The notes: generated by a model from the letters alone, not told the origin. A stretch of 9,962 bases of DNA from CAYVSF01 sp046482855 (GCA_046482855.1 JAWOEH010000115.1:1-9962), one strand, 5' to 3'. Positions 1-7,409 are shown, counted from the stretch's first letter. Numbers and translations: made by a program.

Positions 1-1
1 C

Positions 2-688
2 TATGCCATTGCCGATATACACGGATGCTATCAAACCTTTCGCTCTATGGTGGAAGATCATCTGCACCTTACACACAATGATACACTCTATCTGCTGGGC
101 GACTACACCGACCGGGGACCGGCAACAGCTGAACTACTCAACTACATTATGAATCTGCAAAAGCAGGGATATACCCTTGTGTTGCTTCGCGGCAACCACG
201 ATCAAATGCTACTGGATGCCTATTACCATACCAGCGAGAATGCCGTTGACCTTTGGCTCTACAATGGGGGGCAAACTACATTGAAAAGCTATGGCATTGA
301 AAGCCCCGAAGAGATACCCCCTGCATCGATCCAGCTATTGGAAAATACCCGCTACTTCGTGGAGCTGGATGACTATTGGCTGGTACATGCAGGTTTTAAC
401 CTTCAAAACAAAGATTGGCAATCCGATAGCTACGCAATGTTGTGGGACAGAGAAGAAGCTTGGGATGGGGAAAAATTAAACCAAAAGCCTGTAATACACG
501 GACACACCCCCATCCCTGTTCAATTTGTAAAGGAGTACCTGACACTTGGCGAACCTGTTGTTTCCATCGATACCGGATGTGTATATACACACTACACAGG
601 CATGGGTTACTTAAGCTGTTTGTGTTTGGACAACCGCACCCTCATATCTCTTGCCAATATCGACACCCGGGAGCGCGAAAAAAGTTAA
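2..688 (+). CDS. PPP-type metallophosphoesterase (serine/threonine phosphatase / ApaH-like), 5' end missing
   Basis: Calcineurin-like metallophosphoesterase, open from the first base, so its true start lies upstream. Counting the codon at base 2 as residue 1, the metal-binding motifs appear in family order: ADIHG (4-8; the usual first residue is Gly), GDYTDRGP (33-40), RGNHD (63-67), VHAGF (128-132) and HGHTP (166-170). This is the complete set of His/Asp/Asn ligands of a two-metal PPP enzyme, so only a few N-terminal residues should be missing. The total of roughly 230 residues fits small bacterial PPP phosphatases of the PrpA/lambda type and ApaH-like hydrolases. The substrate cannot be told from sequence: phosphoprotein, dinucleoside polyphosphate or another phosphoester. 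No signal peptide is visible, so it is probably cytoplasmic. ppk1 follows 80 bp downstream on the same strand; a shared phosphate role is only inferred. An internal ATG at 47 is not the start because the first metal motif precedes it. Confidence 0.9.
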   Translation, partial: YAIADIHGCYQTFRSMVEDHLHLTHNDTLYLLGDYTDRGPATAELLNYIMNLQKQGYTLVLLRGNHDQMLLDAYYHTSENAVDLWLYNGGQTTLKSYGIESPEEIPPASIQLLENTRYFVELDDYWLVHAGFNLQNKDWQSDSYAMLWDREEAWDGEKLNQKPVIHGHTPIPVQFVKEYLTLGEPVVSIDTGCVYTHYTGMGYLSCLCLDNRTLISLANIDTREREKS

Positions 689-696
689 CTTTACCT

Positions 697-704
697 TAAT
701 TTTG
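697..704 (+). promoter_or_regulatory. Candidate Bacteroidota -7 promoter element upstream of ppk1
   Basis: TAATTTTG followed by C matches TAnnTTTGY, 64 bp before the ppk1 ATG. No convincing -33 TTG lies 19-21 bp upstream, and the element touches the hairpin at 704-722, so it may be fortuitous in this AT-rich gap. Confidence 0.3.
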
Positions 705-722
705 CTGTTAGCCATTAACAGC
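704..722 (+). repeat. 7-bp inverted repeat in the phosphoesterase-ppk1 gap
   Basis: GCTGTTA (704-710) and TAACAGC (716-722) are perfect inverted arms around the 5-nt loop GCCAT. A run of six T follows after a further 6 nt (729-734). It could be a weak intrinsic terminator of the phosphoesterase gene or, given the -7-like box that ends on its first base, an operator for ppk1. The offset T-run and low-GC stem argue against an efficient terminator. Confidence 0.4.
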
Positions 723-768
723 TGCCAATTTTTTCAATACTTTGCAAGCGAACAATAAAGAGTGACTT

Positions 769-2847
769 ATGGAAAGATTCATCAATCGGGAGATTAGCTG
801 GTTGGCCTTCAACGATCGTGTTTTACAGGAGGCTGCCGACAAGAGTGTACCTTTAATCCAACGATTTCGGTTTTTGGGTATATTTTCTAATAATCAGGAT
901 GAATTCTTCCGGGTTCGGGTGGCCACCATAAAACGCATTGCTGCTATAAACCCCAAACGCAAGCAATTGGGGAACTACACACCCAACCAGCTGCTGCGTC
1001 AGATTCAGGAAATTGTAGTCAGGCAACAGGAGAAGTTTGAGAGCATTTACGAATCTCTGCTGGAAGAACTTAGCCAACATGATATTCATGTGGTAAATGA
1101 GATCCAACTTAACGCCGAGCAAAAAACCTATATCACCCAGTATTACTACCAACATATCCGTCCGGTGTTGGTGCCTATTATGATAAGCAGTGCCCCGGAG
1201 TTCCCGCAACTAAAAGACAAGCCCCTATATTTTGCTGTAAAGCTCACCAACAGCAAAGTGCCTGATGACATTGCCTATGCCCTGCTGGATCTGAATACTG
1301 ATATTCTGCCCAGATTCGTAGTACTTCCCAACATTGGCAACAAGAAGTTTATTATTATTCTTGAAGATATTATCCGCTTTTGCATTAACGACATCTTCTC
1401 CTTTTTTGAATACGACAAGATAGAAGCCTATACCATAAAAATCACTCGTGACGCCGAGTTGGATATTGATGACGATATCTCCAAAAGCTTTATGGAGAAA
1501 ATGTCCTTATCGCTGGAGCGACGAAAAAAGGGAGAGCCGGTACGCTTTGTTTACGATGCTGAAATGCCGGAAGACCTGTTTGCATTTTTCACCCGAAAGA
1601 TGCAGCTTGATAACCGCGATAACATTATTGCCGGAGGACGCTACCACAATTTTAAGGACTTTATCAACTTCCCCAACATTGGTCCGGCAAAGCTGGAGAA
1701 CAAGAATAAACCCGAAATCCCACACATTGCACTAAAACCCAACCAGAGCATTTTAAAGGAGATAAAAAAGCGTGACATCATCCTTCATTACCCTTACCAA
1801 TCGTTTGGTTACTTTGTGGATATGTTGCGCGAAGCAGCTATCGACCCGCATGTCGAGAGCATCCAGATTACCTTGTACCGGGTTGCTAAAAAATCGATGG
1901 TGATCAACTCCCTGATAAATGCTGCCCGAAACGGTAAGAAAGTATCGGTACTCATTGAATTGCAAGCGCGTTTCGATGAAGAAGCGAATATTTATTGGTC
2001 CAACCGACTGCAGGAGGCAGGGGTAAAAGTGGTTCACGGCATTCCGGGCCTTAAGATACACTCCAAACTGGCTTTAATTACCCGAAAACAGGGACGAAAA
2101 CAAGAACACTTCGTCTATATTGGCACCGGAAACTTTCAGGAACGCTCGGCAAAAACATACTGCGACGAAGGGCTTTTTACCTTCGATAAGCGCATTACCT
2201 CGGATGTGACCAAAATCTTTGAATTTTTCGATAAAAACTACAAACAGCATATCTTCGAGCACATTATCTTGTCGCCCTTTAGCACTCGTGAACATTTTCT
2301 GAAGCTCATTGATTTTGAAATAAGTCAGGCACGAAACAAAAAACGAGCCCATATTATTGTAAAACTCAACTCGCTTATCGACATTGACATGATAAACAAG
2401 TTGTACGAGGCAAGCCAGGCAGGTGTGAAGATAAAGCTTATTATTCGCGGTATTTGTGGCATTAAACCCGGCATTCCGGGACTAAGTGAGAATATTGATG
2501 CCATTTCCATTGTCGACAAATACCTGGAACACGCACGTATTCTCTATTTCTATCACGGTGGCGAAGAATTGATGTACCTCTCGTCGGCCGACTGGATGGT
2601 GCGCAACCTGGACAACCGCATAGAAGTAACAGCTCCTGTTTATGACGAATCCATAAAAAAGGAACTGAAACATATGCTCAAAATTCAGTTGCAGGATAAC
2701 GTTAAAGCCCGTGTACTGAGCCCGGATCTTTCCAATAAACACATTACCAATGACAAAAAACGGGTACGTGCACAAGAGGCTTTTTACCAATACCTGAAAC
2801 ACAAATACAGCAAAGAGAAGGCAGAACAAAATGCCAGTTCTGTCTGA
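769..2847 (+). CDS. ppk1: Polyphosphate kinase (PPK1)
   Basis: Reversibly transfers the gamma-phosphate of ATP onto long-chain inorganic polyphosphate. The 692-residue length is normal for PPK1. The N-terminal domain opens with the family signature FINREISWLAFNDRVL (4-19), then FRFLGIFSNNQDEFFRVRV (33-51). The head domain follows, then two phospholipase-D-like catalytic domains. The autophosphorylated histidine is H431 in GLKIHSKLALI (427-437), equivalent to E. coli H435. The second catalytic histidine is H588 in KYLEHARI (584-591), equivalent to E. coli H592. IGTGNFQERSAKTY (451-464) and YLSSADWMVRN (603-613) are also conserved. It starts at the ATG at 769, where the conserved N-terminus begins; AAAGAG 7 nt upstream is at best a weak ribosome site. 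The phosphoesterase precedes it by 80 bp and the thioesterase follows by 114 bp. No exopolyphosphatase (ppx) gene is visible here. All key residues are present, so it should be active. Confidence 0.98.
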   Translation: MERFINREISWLAFNDRVLQEAADKSVPLIQRFRFLGIFSNNQDEFFRVRVATIKRIAAINPKRKQLGNYTPNQLLRQIQEIVVRQQEKFESIYESLLEELSQHDIHVVNEIQLNAEQKTYITQYYYQHIRPVLVPIMISSAPEFPQLKDKPLYFAVKLTNSKVPDDIAYALLDLNTDILPRFVVLPNIGNKKFIIILEDIIRFCINDIFSFFEYDKIEAYTIKITRDAELDIDDDISKSFMEKMSLSLERRKKGEPVRFVYDAEMPEDLFAFFTRKMQLDNRDNIIAGGRYHNFKDFINFPNIGPAKLENKNKPEIPHIALKPNQSILKEIKKRDIILHYPYQSFGYFVDMLREAAIDPHVESIQITLYRVAKKSMVINSLINAARNGKKVSVLIELQARFDEEANIYWSNRLQEAGVKVVHGIPGLKIHSKLALITRKQGRKQEHFVYIGTGNFQERSAKTYCDEGLFTFDKRITSDVTKIFEFFDKNYKQHIFEHIILSPFSTREHFLKLIDFEISQARNKKRAHIIVKLNSLIDIDMINKLYEASQAGVKIKLIIRGICGIKPGIPGLSENIDAISIVDKYLEHARILYFYHGGEELMYLSSADWMVRNLDNRIEVTAPVYDESIKKELKHMLKIQLQDNVKARVLSPDLSNKHITNDKKRVRAQEAFYQYLKHKYSKEKAEQNASSV

Positions 2848-2961
2848 TAACATAGGACAATCTTACCTGATAAAAGAAGATCTTATGTATTTTTAATGTC
2901 TGTTGCGCAAAGCAGCACACGAACGCACATTTACATAAACCACTTGAATCCATCCTATATC

Positions 2962-3699
2962 ATGAGCATTAAAAACCCGGTAGGCACCTATCCTTTTCAC
3001 ATAAAATCCTACGATGCCGATTTCATGGGCCGGCTAAATATGGAAGCCCTTTTTCACTACTTGCAGGAAGTGGCCTGGGAGAATGCCCGGAGCAATAATT
3101 TTGGTTACGAATTTATGCAAACCGAAAATGCCTACTGGGTACTTTCGAAGGTGCGCCTGGAAATAATAGAGGCGCCCCGATGGAACCAAAGCATTCAGAT
3201 AAAAACCTGGCCACGGGGGGGCATGGGTTTTTTTGCCCTGCGCGACTATCAGGTATTGAATCATGATGCTGTTATTGGCAAAGCAACCAGCCACTGGCTC
3301 ATTGTTGATCAAACCTCAAAAAGACCAAAAAAAGTTGACAACTATTTTTTTGCCGATGAAACGTTTTGCCAGGATGAAGCGCTGCCCGGCACCAAGCTGG
3401 CAAAATTGACCATACCGGAAGATCTTACTGAAACGGAAACCCGCAAAGTGCACATTAGCGACCTTGATGTAAACCAACATGTGAACAATGCCACTTATGT
3501 AAAATGGTGTGTAGATGCACTGCCTGCGGAGATACTAAAAGAGAAGGCCATCTCTGCCATAGAGATAAACTATCTGGCAGAGTTAACCGGGGGTGAGTCT
3601 TTATCGGTTTTGTACAAACAACATGAGCAACTGCATACGGTTGTGATAAAAAACATTGAAACACAACGCCCTGTATGCATTGCACAAATAGAGCTATAA
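2962..3699 (+). CDS. Acyl-ACP thioesterase (FatA/FatB-like, double hotdog fold)
   Basis: Predicted to hydrolyse acyl-ACP to free fatty acid and ACP, ending fatty acid elongation in the cytoplasm. From the ATG at 2962 it is 245 residues, the usual size of bacterial members. The first hotdog half carries DADFMGRLNMEALFHYLQE (18-36). The second carries DLDVNQHVNNATYVKW (167-182), which closely matches the plant FatA/FatB active site DxNxHxNN: Asp169, Asn171 and His173 align with the catalytic residues, and Glu201 in IEINYLAE is a plausible fourth. The open frame continues up to an ATG at 2896, but the 22 extra residues look non-conserved and the hotdog domain begins at GTYPFHIKSYDADF, so I prefer 2962. 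Neither start has a clear ribosome site. It could be co-transcribed with ppk1 or have its own promoter in the 114-bp gap; TATTTTTA at 2886-2893 is a near match to the -7 box. A strong terminator begins at its stop codon. Confidence 0.92.
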   Translation: MSIKNPVGTYPFHIKSYDADFMGRLNMEALFHYLQEVAWENARSNNFGYEFMQTENAYWVLSKVRLEIIEAPRWNQSIQIKTWPRGGMGFFALRDYQVLNHDAVIGKATSHWLIVDQTSKRPKKVDNYFFADETFCQDEALPGTKLAKLTIPEDLTETETRKVHISDLDVNQHVNNATYVKWCVDALPAEILKEKAISAIEINYLAELTGGESLSVLYKQHEQLHTVVIKNIETQRPVCIAQIEL

Positions 3700-3731
3700 A
3701 AAAAGAGCTCCTCTTTCGGGGAGCCCTTTTT
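3700..3731. terminator. Bidirectional intrinsic terminator between convergent thioesterase and FKBP genes
   Basis: Stem GCTCCTC (3707-3713) / GGGGAGC (3718-3724), with one T-G pair, around the loop TTTC. It is extended past one mismatch by GAAAAA/TTTTTC pairing. It is flanked by A on the left and T on the right, so both strands read as hairpin plus U-tract. The position between two convergent stop codons fits termination of both transcripts. Confidence 0.9.
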
Positions 3732-3753
3732 ATTTCAATCTCTTTTGCGCTTA

Positions 3754-4455
3754 TTATTCGCCGCGAGTAACTTTCAGTAATTCTACGTCAAATATCAAGG
3801 CCATATTAGGCTCAATAGGGCCTCCGGGGCGTACGTTTGTTCCATAAGCCAACTCGGTAGGCAGGTAAAAACGATACTTTGCACCCTCTTTCATAAGTTG
3901 CAAGCCTTCTACCCATCCTGGAATCACGCGACCCAGGTGGAAACGTGCAGGATTGTCGGCATTTTGGTTCTCATCGAACACAGTACCATCCACAAGGGTT
4001 CCTTTGTACAGCACGGAAACAGTATCCTTGGCAGTAGGTGAAACGCCGGTACCTTCTTCCAGCACTTCGTACTGAAGACCACTTTCGGTTACCTGAACAT
4101 CGTCGCGGGTTTTATTCTCCTCGAGGAATTCACGTCCCTCTTGCAAATTCTTTGCTGTTTTGGCTTCGTTCAATCCTTTGAAATAGGCACCAATAACTTC
4201 CTGCATTTGTTGCTGGTCAATTTCCATTTCACTGCCGCCAAGGGCTTCTTCAAGACCTTTTACAAAAGCCGCGGTATTTATCTCATCCATGCCGTTGCGG
4301 GCCATATTATTTCCTACATCAATTCCCAGGAAGTAACTTACTGAGTCAAGTTGAGTTTCGATTTTAGCCGACGAGGAAAATCCACCTCCATTTTGACAAC
4401 TGGCAGCTGCCAATCCTACAAATGCTAATACTACAATACTAATTTTCAATTTCAT
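3754..4455 (-). CDS. FKBP-type peptidyl-prolyl cis-trans isomerase, predicted lipoprotein (FkpA/Mip-like)
   Basis: Catalyses proline cis-trans isomerisation and probably acts as an envelope folding chaperone. The 233 residues comprise a lipoprotein signal peptide (1-19: Lys-rich start, hydrophobic core, LAAAS then Cys20 for lipidation), an alpha-helical N-terminal FKBP_N dimerisation region (about 32-125) and a C-terminal FKBP_C domain (about 137-228). Active-site pocket residues are visible: Tyr150 in VLYKGTLVDGTVFD (148-161), Phe160-Asp161, Trp181 in VIPGWVEGLQLMKEG (177-191), Tyr204 in AYGTNVRPGGPI (203-214) and Ile221-Phe222. The lipobox has Ala rather than Leu at -3, which is tolerated. 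Residues after Cys20 (QNGGGFSSS) lack the acidic surface-export signal described in some Bacteroidota, so a periplasm-facing location is inferred. The gene ends with tandem stops (TAATAA) and a terminator. mnmD lies 91 bp upstream on the same strand; I see no clear terminator or full promoter in that gap, so readthrough is possible. Confidence 0.95.
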   Translation of the reverse strand: MKLKISIVVLAFVGLAAASCQNGGGFSSSAKIETQLDSVSYFLGIDVGNNMARNGMDEINTAAFVKGLEEALGGSEMEIDQQQMQEVIGAYFKGLNEAKTAKNLQEGREFLEENKTRDDVQVTESGLQYEVLEEGTGVSPTAKDTVSVLYKGTLVDGTVFDENQNADNPARFHLGRVIPGWVEGLQLMKEGAKYRFYLPTELAYGTNVRPGGPIEPNMALIFDVELLKVTRGE

Positions 4456-4546
4456 AAAGCGATGTTCTTATATTTATGTTTATAATTTTTCGATGGAAAC
4501 AAATTTGGTTATTTATTTGGTTGAATACAACTTAAAGGCAAAAAAA

Positions 4547-5194
4547 CTACTTCCAGGCGCGTAACATCTCACGTTTCCCCGGAGGCCCAGGAAGTCGTTC
4601 TACCTGAAAATCGGCTCCCAACAAGGCACGACGTACGGTTCCTTTAGCGCTATAGGTAACCAAAGTGCCACCAAATGCAATGGCCATCCACAATTTCTCA
4701 AAAATCTCCTGCGTCCATAATTCCGGCTGTTTTTCGGGGCCAAAGGCATCAAAAAACACTACATGGTAGCGTCCAAAGGGCAAAGGAATCGATCGCAAAT
4801 CTCCCGCACGTTTCATGAGTGTAAAAAAGGGCGAAATAACCACCTCCTTTTCCCAGTCCGCTTTGTGTAATTCCCTGACAAGCGCCTGCTCTGCTTCATT
4901 GGTATACTGAAGCTTTTGCCATACCTCTTCTTCGAGCGGATAGCGTTCTACGGCATGGTAGGTAACCTGCACCTTCTTTGCTTCGGCCCACTTGGCAGCA
5001 AGAAAAGCGTTAAGTCCTGTACCAAATCCCATTTCAAATACCTGCAAACTTTTGCCTTTCACTGCTTCCAGGCCGGCTTTTAAAAACACATGCTTCGACT
5101 CTGCCCTGGCACCATGAACACTATGATAATGCTCGTCGAGCTCAGGATTGTACAAAGTATAGGAGCCATCGGCTGTTTTTTTCACTTCTAGCAT
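4547..5194 (-). CDS. mnmD: tRNA (5-methylaminomethyl-2-thiouridine)-methyltransferase, standalone MnmD (DUF752)
   Basis: SAM-dependent Rossmann methyltransferase corresponding to the MnmD half of MnmC, which methylates nm5(s2)U to mnm5(s2)U at wobble position 34 of tRNA. From the ATG at 5194 it is 215 residues, with no FAD oxidase (MnmC1) domain, so it is the standalone form. Visible motifs: DEHYHSVHGARAESKHVFL (20-38), the SAM-binding FEMGFGTGLN (53-62), FFDAFGPEKQPELW (147-160, matching LDGFAPAKNPDMW-type MnmC), TYSAKGTVRRAL (180-191) and PPGKREML (204-211). The frame stays open to an ATG at 5311, but those 39 residues lack similarity to the family, and a -7 promoter box at 5212-5219 would lie inside them, so 5194 is preferred. 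The resulting leader would be only about 10 nt. It is divergent from dinB. What remains inferred is whether the substrate arises by the ammonium branch of MnmEG, since no MnmC1 is seen here. Confidence 0.9.
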   Translation of the reverse strand: MLEVKKTADGSYTLYNPELDEHYHSVHGARAESKHVFLKAGLEAVKGKSLQVFEMGFGTGLNAFLAAKWAEAKKVQVTYHAVERYPLEEEVWQKLQYTNEAEQALVRELHKADWEKEVVISPFFTLMKRAGDLRSIPLPFGRYHVVFFDAFGPEKQPELWTQEIFEKLWMAIAFGGTLVTYSAKGTVRRALLGADFQVERLPGPPGKREMLRAWK

Positions 5195-5211
5195 AGGTAC
5201 AGTATTTCCTA

Positions 5212-5219
5212 CAAAAATA
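5212..5219 (-). promoter_or_regulatory. Bacteroidota -7 promoter element for mnmD
   Basis: On the - strand this reads TATTTTTG, a full match to TAnnTTTG, ending 17 bp before the mnmD ATG at 5194. A TTTG lies at 5236-5239, but the 16-bp spacer is shorter than the usual 19-21. The site supports the 5194 start over 5311. Confidence 0.5.
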
Positions 5220-5348
5220 GGCAATCTTTTTTTCGCAAAAGAATCGTGGTCCAATATTTTCACACATAACCTCAAAACGATGCCACCTAAGGGGCAGCGA
5301 TAAACGCGCATAGTAATTTTGTATTCAGAAAGGAACTATAACAGCCAA

Positions 5349-5373
5349 CGGATCTTTCCGAAACCGGATGTTT
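5349..5373 (+). repeat. Direct repeat CGGATsTTT upstream of dinB
   Basis: CGGATCTTT (5349-5357) and CGGATGTTT (5365-5373) match at 8 of 9 bases with a 16-bp period, immediately before the -7 box of dinB. The position would suit an operator or activator site, but the short length makes chance possible. Confidence 0.35.
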
Positions 5374-5374
5374 G

Positions 5375-5382
5375 TATATTTG
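5375..5382 (+). promoter_or_regulatory. Bacteroidota -7 promoter element for dinB
   Basis: TATATTTG followed by C is a full match to TAnnTTTGY. It ends 5 nt before the GTG at 5387, so transcription should begin at or very near the start codon. No good -33 TTG is seen; the nearest T-rich match is TTT at 5355-5357. A second TAnnTTTG (TAATTTTG, 5314-5321) lies further upstream and could serve instead. Confidence 0.5.
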
Positions 5383-5386
5383 CAAG

Positions 5387-6454
5387 GTGAGCCGAAAGAT
5401 CATTCATATGGACATGGATGCCTTCTATGCCTCCATAGAGCAACTGGATACACCGGAGCTAAAAGGGAAACCGCTGGCTGTGGGCGGAAGAAGCGGAAGA
5501 GGTGTGGTAGCGGCAGCCAGCTATGAAGCCCGGAGCTATGGTGTACGCTCAGCCATGCCCATGCAACAAGCGCTAAAACGATGTCCGCACCTAATTGTGG
5601 TTCCCACACGCATGGAACGCTACAAGGAAATCTCCAAACAGATCATGTCCATCTTTTTGGAGTATACGCATTTGGTAGAACCCCTGTCGATTGATGAGGC
5701 ATTTTTAGATGTTACTTACAACAAAAAGGAGATGCCCTCAGCTACCTTAATTGCTTCGGAGATAAAAAAGCGCATTTGGTACGAAACCGGATTAAAAGCA
5801 TCAGCAGGGGTGTCATACAATAAATTTCTGGCGAAAATTGCCTCCGACGAAGATAAACCCGACGGCCTTTTTGTTATTACTCCTGATAAGGCCATAAGGT
5901 TTTTGGAAGATCTTCCTATTGAAAAATTTTTTGGCATAGGTGCCGCTACGGCAAAAAAGATGCACGAAGAGGGTATTCGAAAGGGGAAAGATCTGAAAAA
6001 CCGGGAGCTTCCCTGGCTGCAAAGCCGATTTGGCAAGAGTGGTGTAGCCTATTACCATCTGGTGCGAGGTGAAGACGAGCGTCCGGTAAACCCCAATCGG
6101 ATTCGAAAATCGGTTGGAGCTGAACGCACCTATACCCACAACCTCACGTCCGACGAGGAGATTGACAGCCGGATACAAGAACTCATTAACGATCTGGAAG
6201 GGCGCTTACTGCGCAACCAAAAAAAAGGCAAAACACTCACCTTAAAGGTGCGATATAACGATTTTGAAACCCATACCTACAGCCGCACGCCGGGAATCGT
6301 CTTCGAAAAAAGTAAGGAAATCAGCGAAACGACCTATCAGCTGGTAAAAGAAGCCGGAATACACCGCCCTGTAAGGTTGCTGGGGCTAACCGTATCCAAC
6401 TTACTGCAACCCCCGGCCCGCAACCTACCCATACAGCTTACACTTGATTTTTAG
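5387..6454 (+). CDS. dinB: DNA polymerase IV (Y-family translesion polymerase DinB)
   Basis: Error-prone polymerase that extends past lesions stalling the replicative enzyme. From the GTG at 5387 it is 355 residues, the family's usual size. Palm motif SRKIIHMDMDAFYASIEQ (2-19) gives catalytic Asp9 and a likely steric-gate Tyr14; SIDEAFLDV (101-109) gives Asp103 and Glu104. Fingers motif GRGVVAAASYEARSYGVRS (37-55), helix-hairpin-helix thumb FFGIGAATAKKM (181-192) and the little-finger domain (about 240-345) follow. The C-terminus ends QLTLDF (350-355), a canonical sliding-clamp binding motif, so the protein is complete. The frame extends to a TTG at 5372, but that codon overlaps the -7 promoter box. 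An ATG at 5408 would delete the first palm strand, so GTG is the best choice. No lexA-type box is recognised. Its last 17 bp overlap the end of the convergent SDR gene. Confidence 0.97.
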   Translation: MSRKIIHMDMDAFYASIEQLDTPELKGKPLAVGGRSGRGVVAAASYEARSYGVRSAMPMQQALKRCPHLIVVPTRMERYKEISKQIMSIFLEYTHLVEPLSIDEAFLDVTYNKKEMPSATLIASEIKKRIWYETGLKASAGVSYNKFLAKIASDEDKPDGLFVITPDKAIRFLEDLPIEKFFGIGAATAKKMHEEGIRKGKDLKNRELPWLQSRFGKSGVAYYHLVRGEDERPVNPNRIRKSVGAERTYTHNLTSDEEIDSRIQELINDLEGRLLRNQKKGKTLTLKVRYNDFETHTYSRTPGIVFEKSKEISETTYQLVKEAGIHRPVRLLGLTVSNLLQPPARNLPIQLTLDF

Positions 6455-7370
6455 AGGCAAAGAGATCATCCATGGCCTCCTTTACGTCGGTATGACGAAA
6501 AGTAAATTCCTCCTGCGTCAAGCGCATAGGCAATACGAACTGATCGGCCAGCAGTACTTCACGGGCCATCTGCCCGAAGACCATCTTAAGACTCCAGGCA
6601 GGAATGGGAAACCAAGCCGGACGTTTCATCTTTTTCCCCAGCAAACGTGCCAGTTTCTTCATCGTAGTGGGCTGCGGAGCAGTAAGATTGTATACGCCGT
6701 GCGAGGTTGGGTGATGAATAATATGCAGAATCGCACGCACTTGATCGTCGATATGAATCCAGGATACCGACTGTTTTCCGTTGCCCGGATAGCCACCCAC
6801 AAAAAAGCGGAAAGGAATCATCATACGTTGCAACAACCCCCCATTAAGTCCTAATACTATTCCGGTGCGAATAATGGCGGTGCGCATACCTTGTTGGGCA
6901 AGGAGTTCTGCGGGTTTTTCCCAGGCTTTTGTCACATCGGCCAGGAAGCCAATGCCTAATGACGAAGTTTCGTCGCAGGCTAAGCCGGGCTGTGGCCCGT
7001 AAATACCTATGGCTGATGCCTGAATATATAGCGAGGGGCGGTTCTCCAGCTTCTCAAGTGCCATAGCAATAGTGGTACCCAATTGCGAACGGCTCTGCCG
7101 GATTTTAAAGCGTTGCCTTTGAGTCCAGGGCTTCGACGAGATATCTTCCCCTGCCAAATTGATCACAACATCCGAGCCATTGGCATGTTTTTTCAGCCCA
7201 TCGTCGCTAAACCCATCCCATTGCGCCACCTGCAACTGATCGAGCGAAAACTTCTCGCGTGTACGCTCAGGGTAACGTGAAAACAAAACTACCTGATGAC
7301 CCTCTTCTACCAGCTTAGGAATGAGATGTGAACCAATAAAACCCGATCCCCCAAAAACAATAATCTTCAT
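6438..7370 (-). CDS. TIGR01777-family NAD(P)-binding SDR epimerase (YfcH/SDR39U1-like)
   Basis: Extended short-chain dehydrogenase of the YfcH/SDR39U1 type; the natural substrate of this family is not established. From the ATG at 7370 it is 310 residues. Nucleotide-binding GGSGFIG (7-13) follows strand MKIIVF. NLAGE (71-75), SAIGIYG (119-125), RTGIVLG (168-174) and SWIHIDD (203-209) are family blocks. The C-terminal DUF1731 region (about 245-295) has PAW..P, MARE.LL..Q and P.RL. Tyr124 is not followed by Lys at +4, so the standard SDR YxxxK is absent. The frame continues to 7451, but the extra 27 residues precede the Rossmann fold and are rejected. phrB lies 95 bp upstream on the same strand, separated by a terminator-like hairpin. 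YfcH-type genes are, from memory, found with photolyase in light-regulated LitR loci of other bacteria, so a role in that programme is plausible but inferred. Its stop overlaps dinB. Confidence 0.93.
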   Translation of the reverse strand: MKIIVFGGSGFIGSHLIPKLVEEGHQVVLFSRYPERTREKFSLDQLQVAQWDGFSDDGLKKHANGSDVVINLAGEDISSKPWTQRQRFKIRQSRSQLGTTIAMALEKLENRPSLYIQASAIGIYGPQPGLACDETSSLGIGFLADVTKAWEKPAELLAQQGMRTAIIRTGIVLGLNGGLLQRMMIPFRFFVGGYPGNGKQSVSWIHIDDQVRAILHIIHHPTSHGVYNLTAPQPTTMKKLARLLGKKMKRPAWFPIPAWSLKMVFGQMAREVLLADQFVLPMRLTQEEFTFRHTDVKEAMDDLFASKNQV

Positions 7371-7409
7371 CTTCTCATTTATTAAATTTACAAACCCAGT
7401 TCGTTGTTG

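Noticed and set aside
853..1209. 118-residue open frame antisense to ppk1
   Set aside because: It has no recognisable domain and sits within strongly conserved PPK1 codons; a shadow frame. The same holds for the other antisense frames within ppk1, phrB and the DUF1295 gene.
2896..2961. Upstream in-frame start adding 22 residues to the acyl-ACP thioesterase
   Set aside because: The extra residues precede the hotdog domain and do not look conserved; the ATG at 2962 gives the family's normal length.
4520..4531. GTTG-AATA-CAAC inverted repeat downstream of mnmD
   Set aside because: The 4-bp stem is too short and has no T-run beside it; not supported as a terminator or operator.
5195..5311. Upstream in-frame start adding 39 residues to MnmD
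   Set aside because: A complete -7 promoter box lies inside this stretch, and the MnmD family begins near the ATG at 5194.
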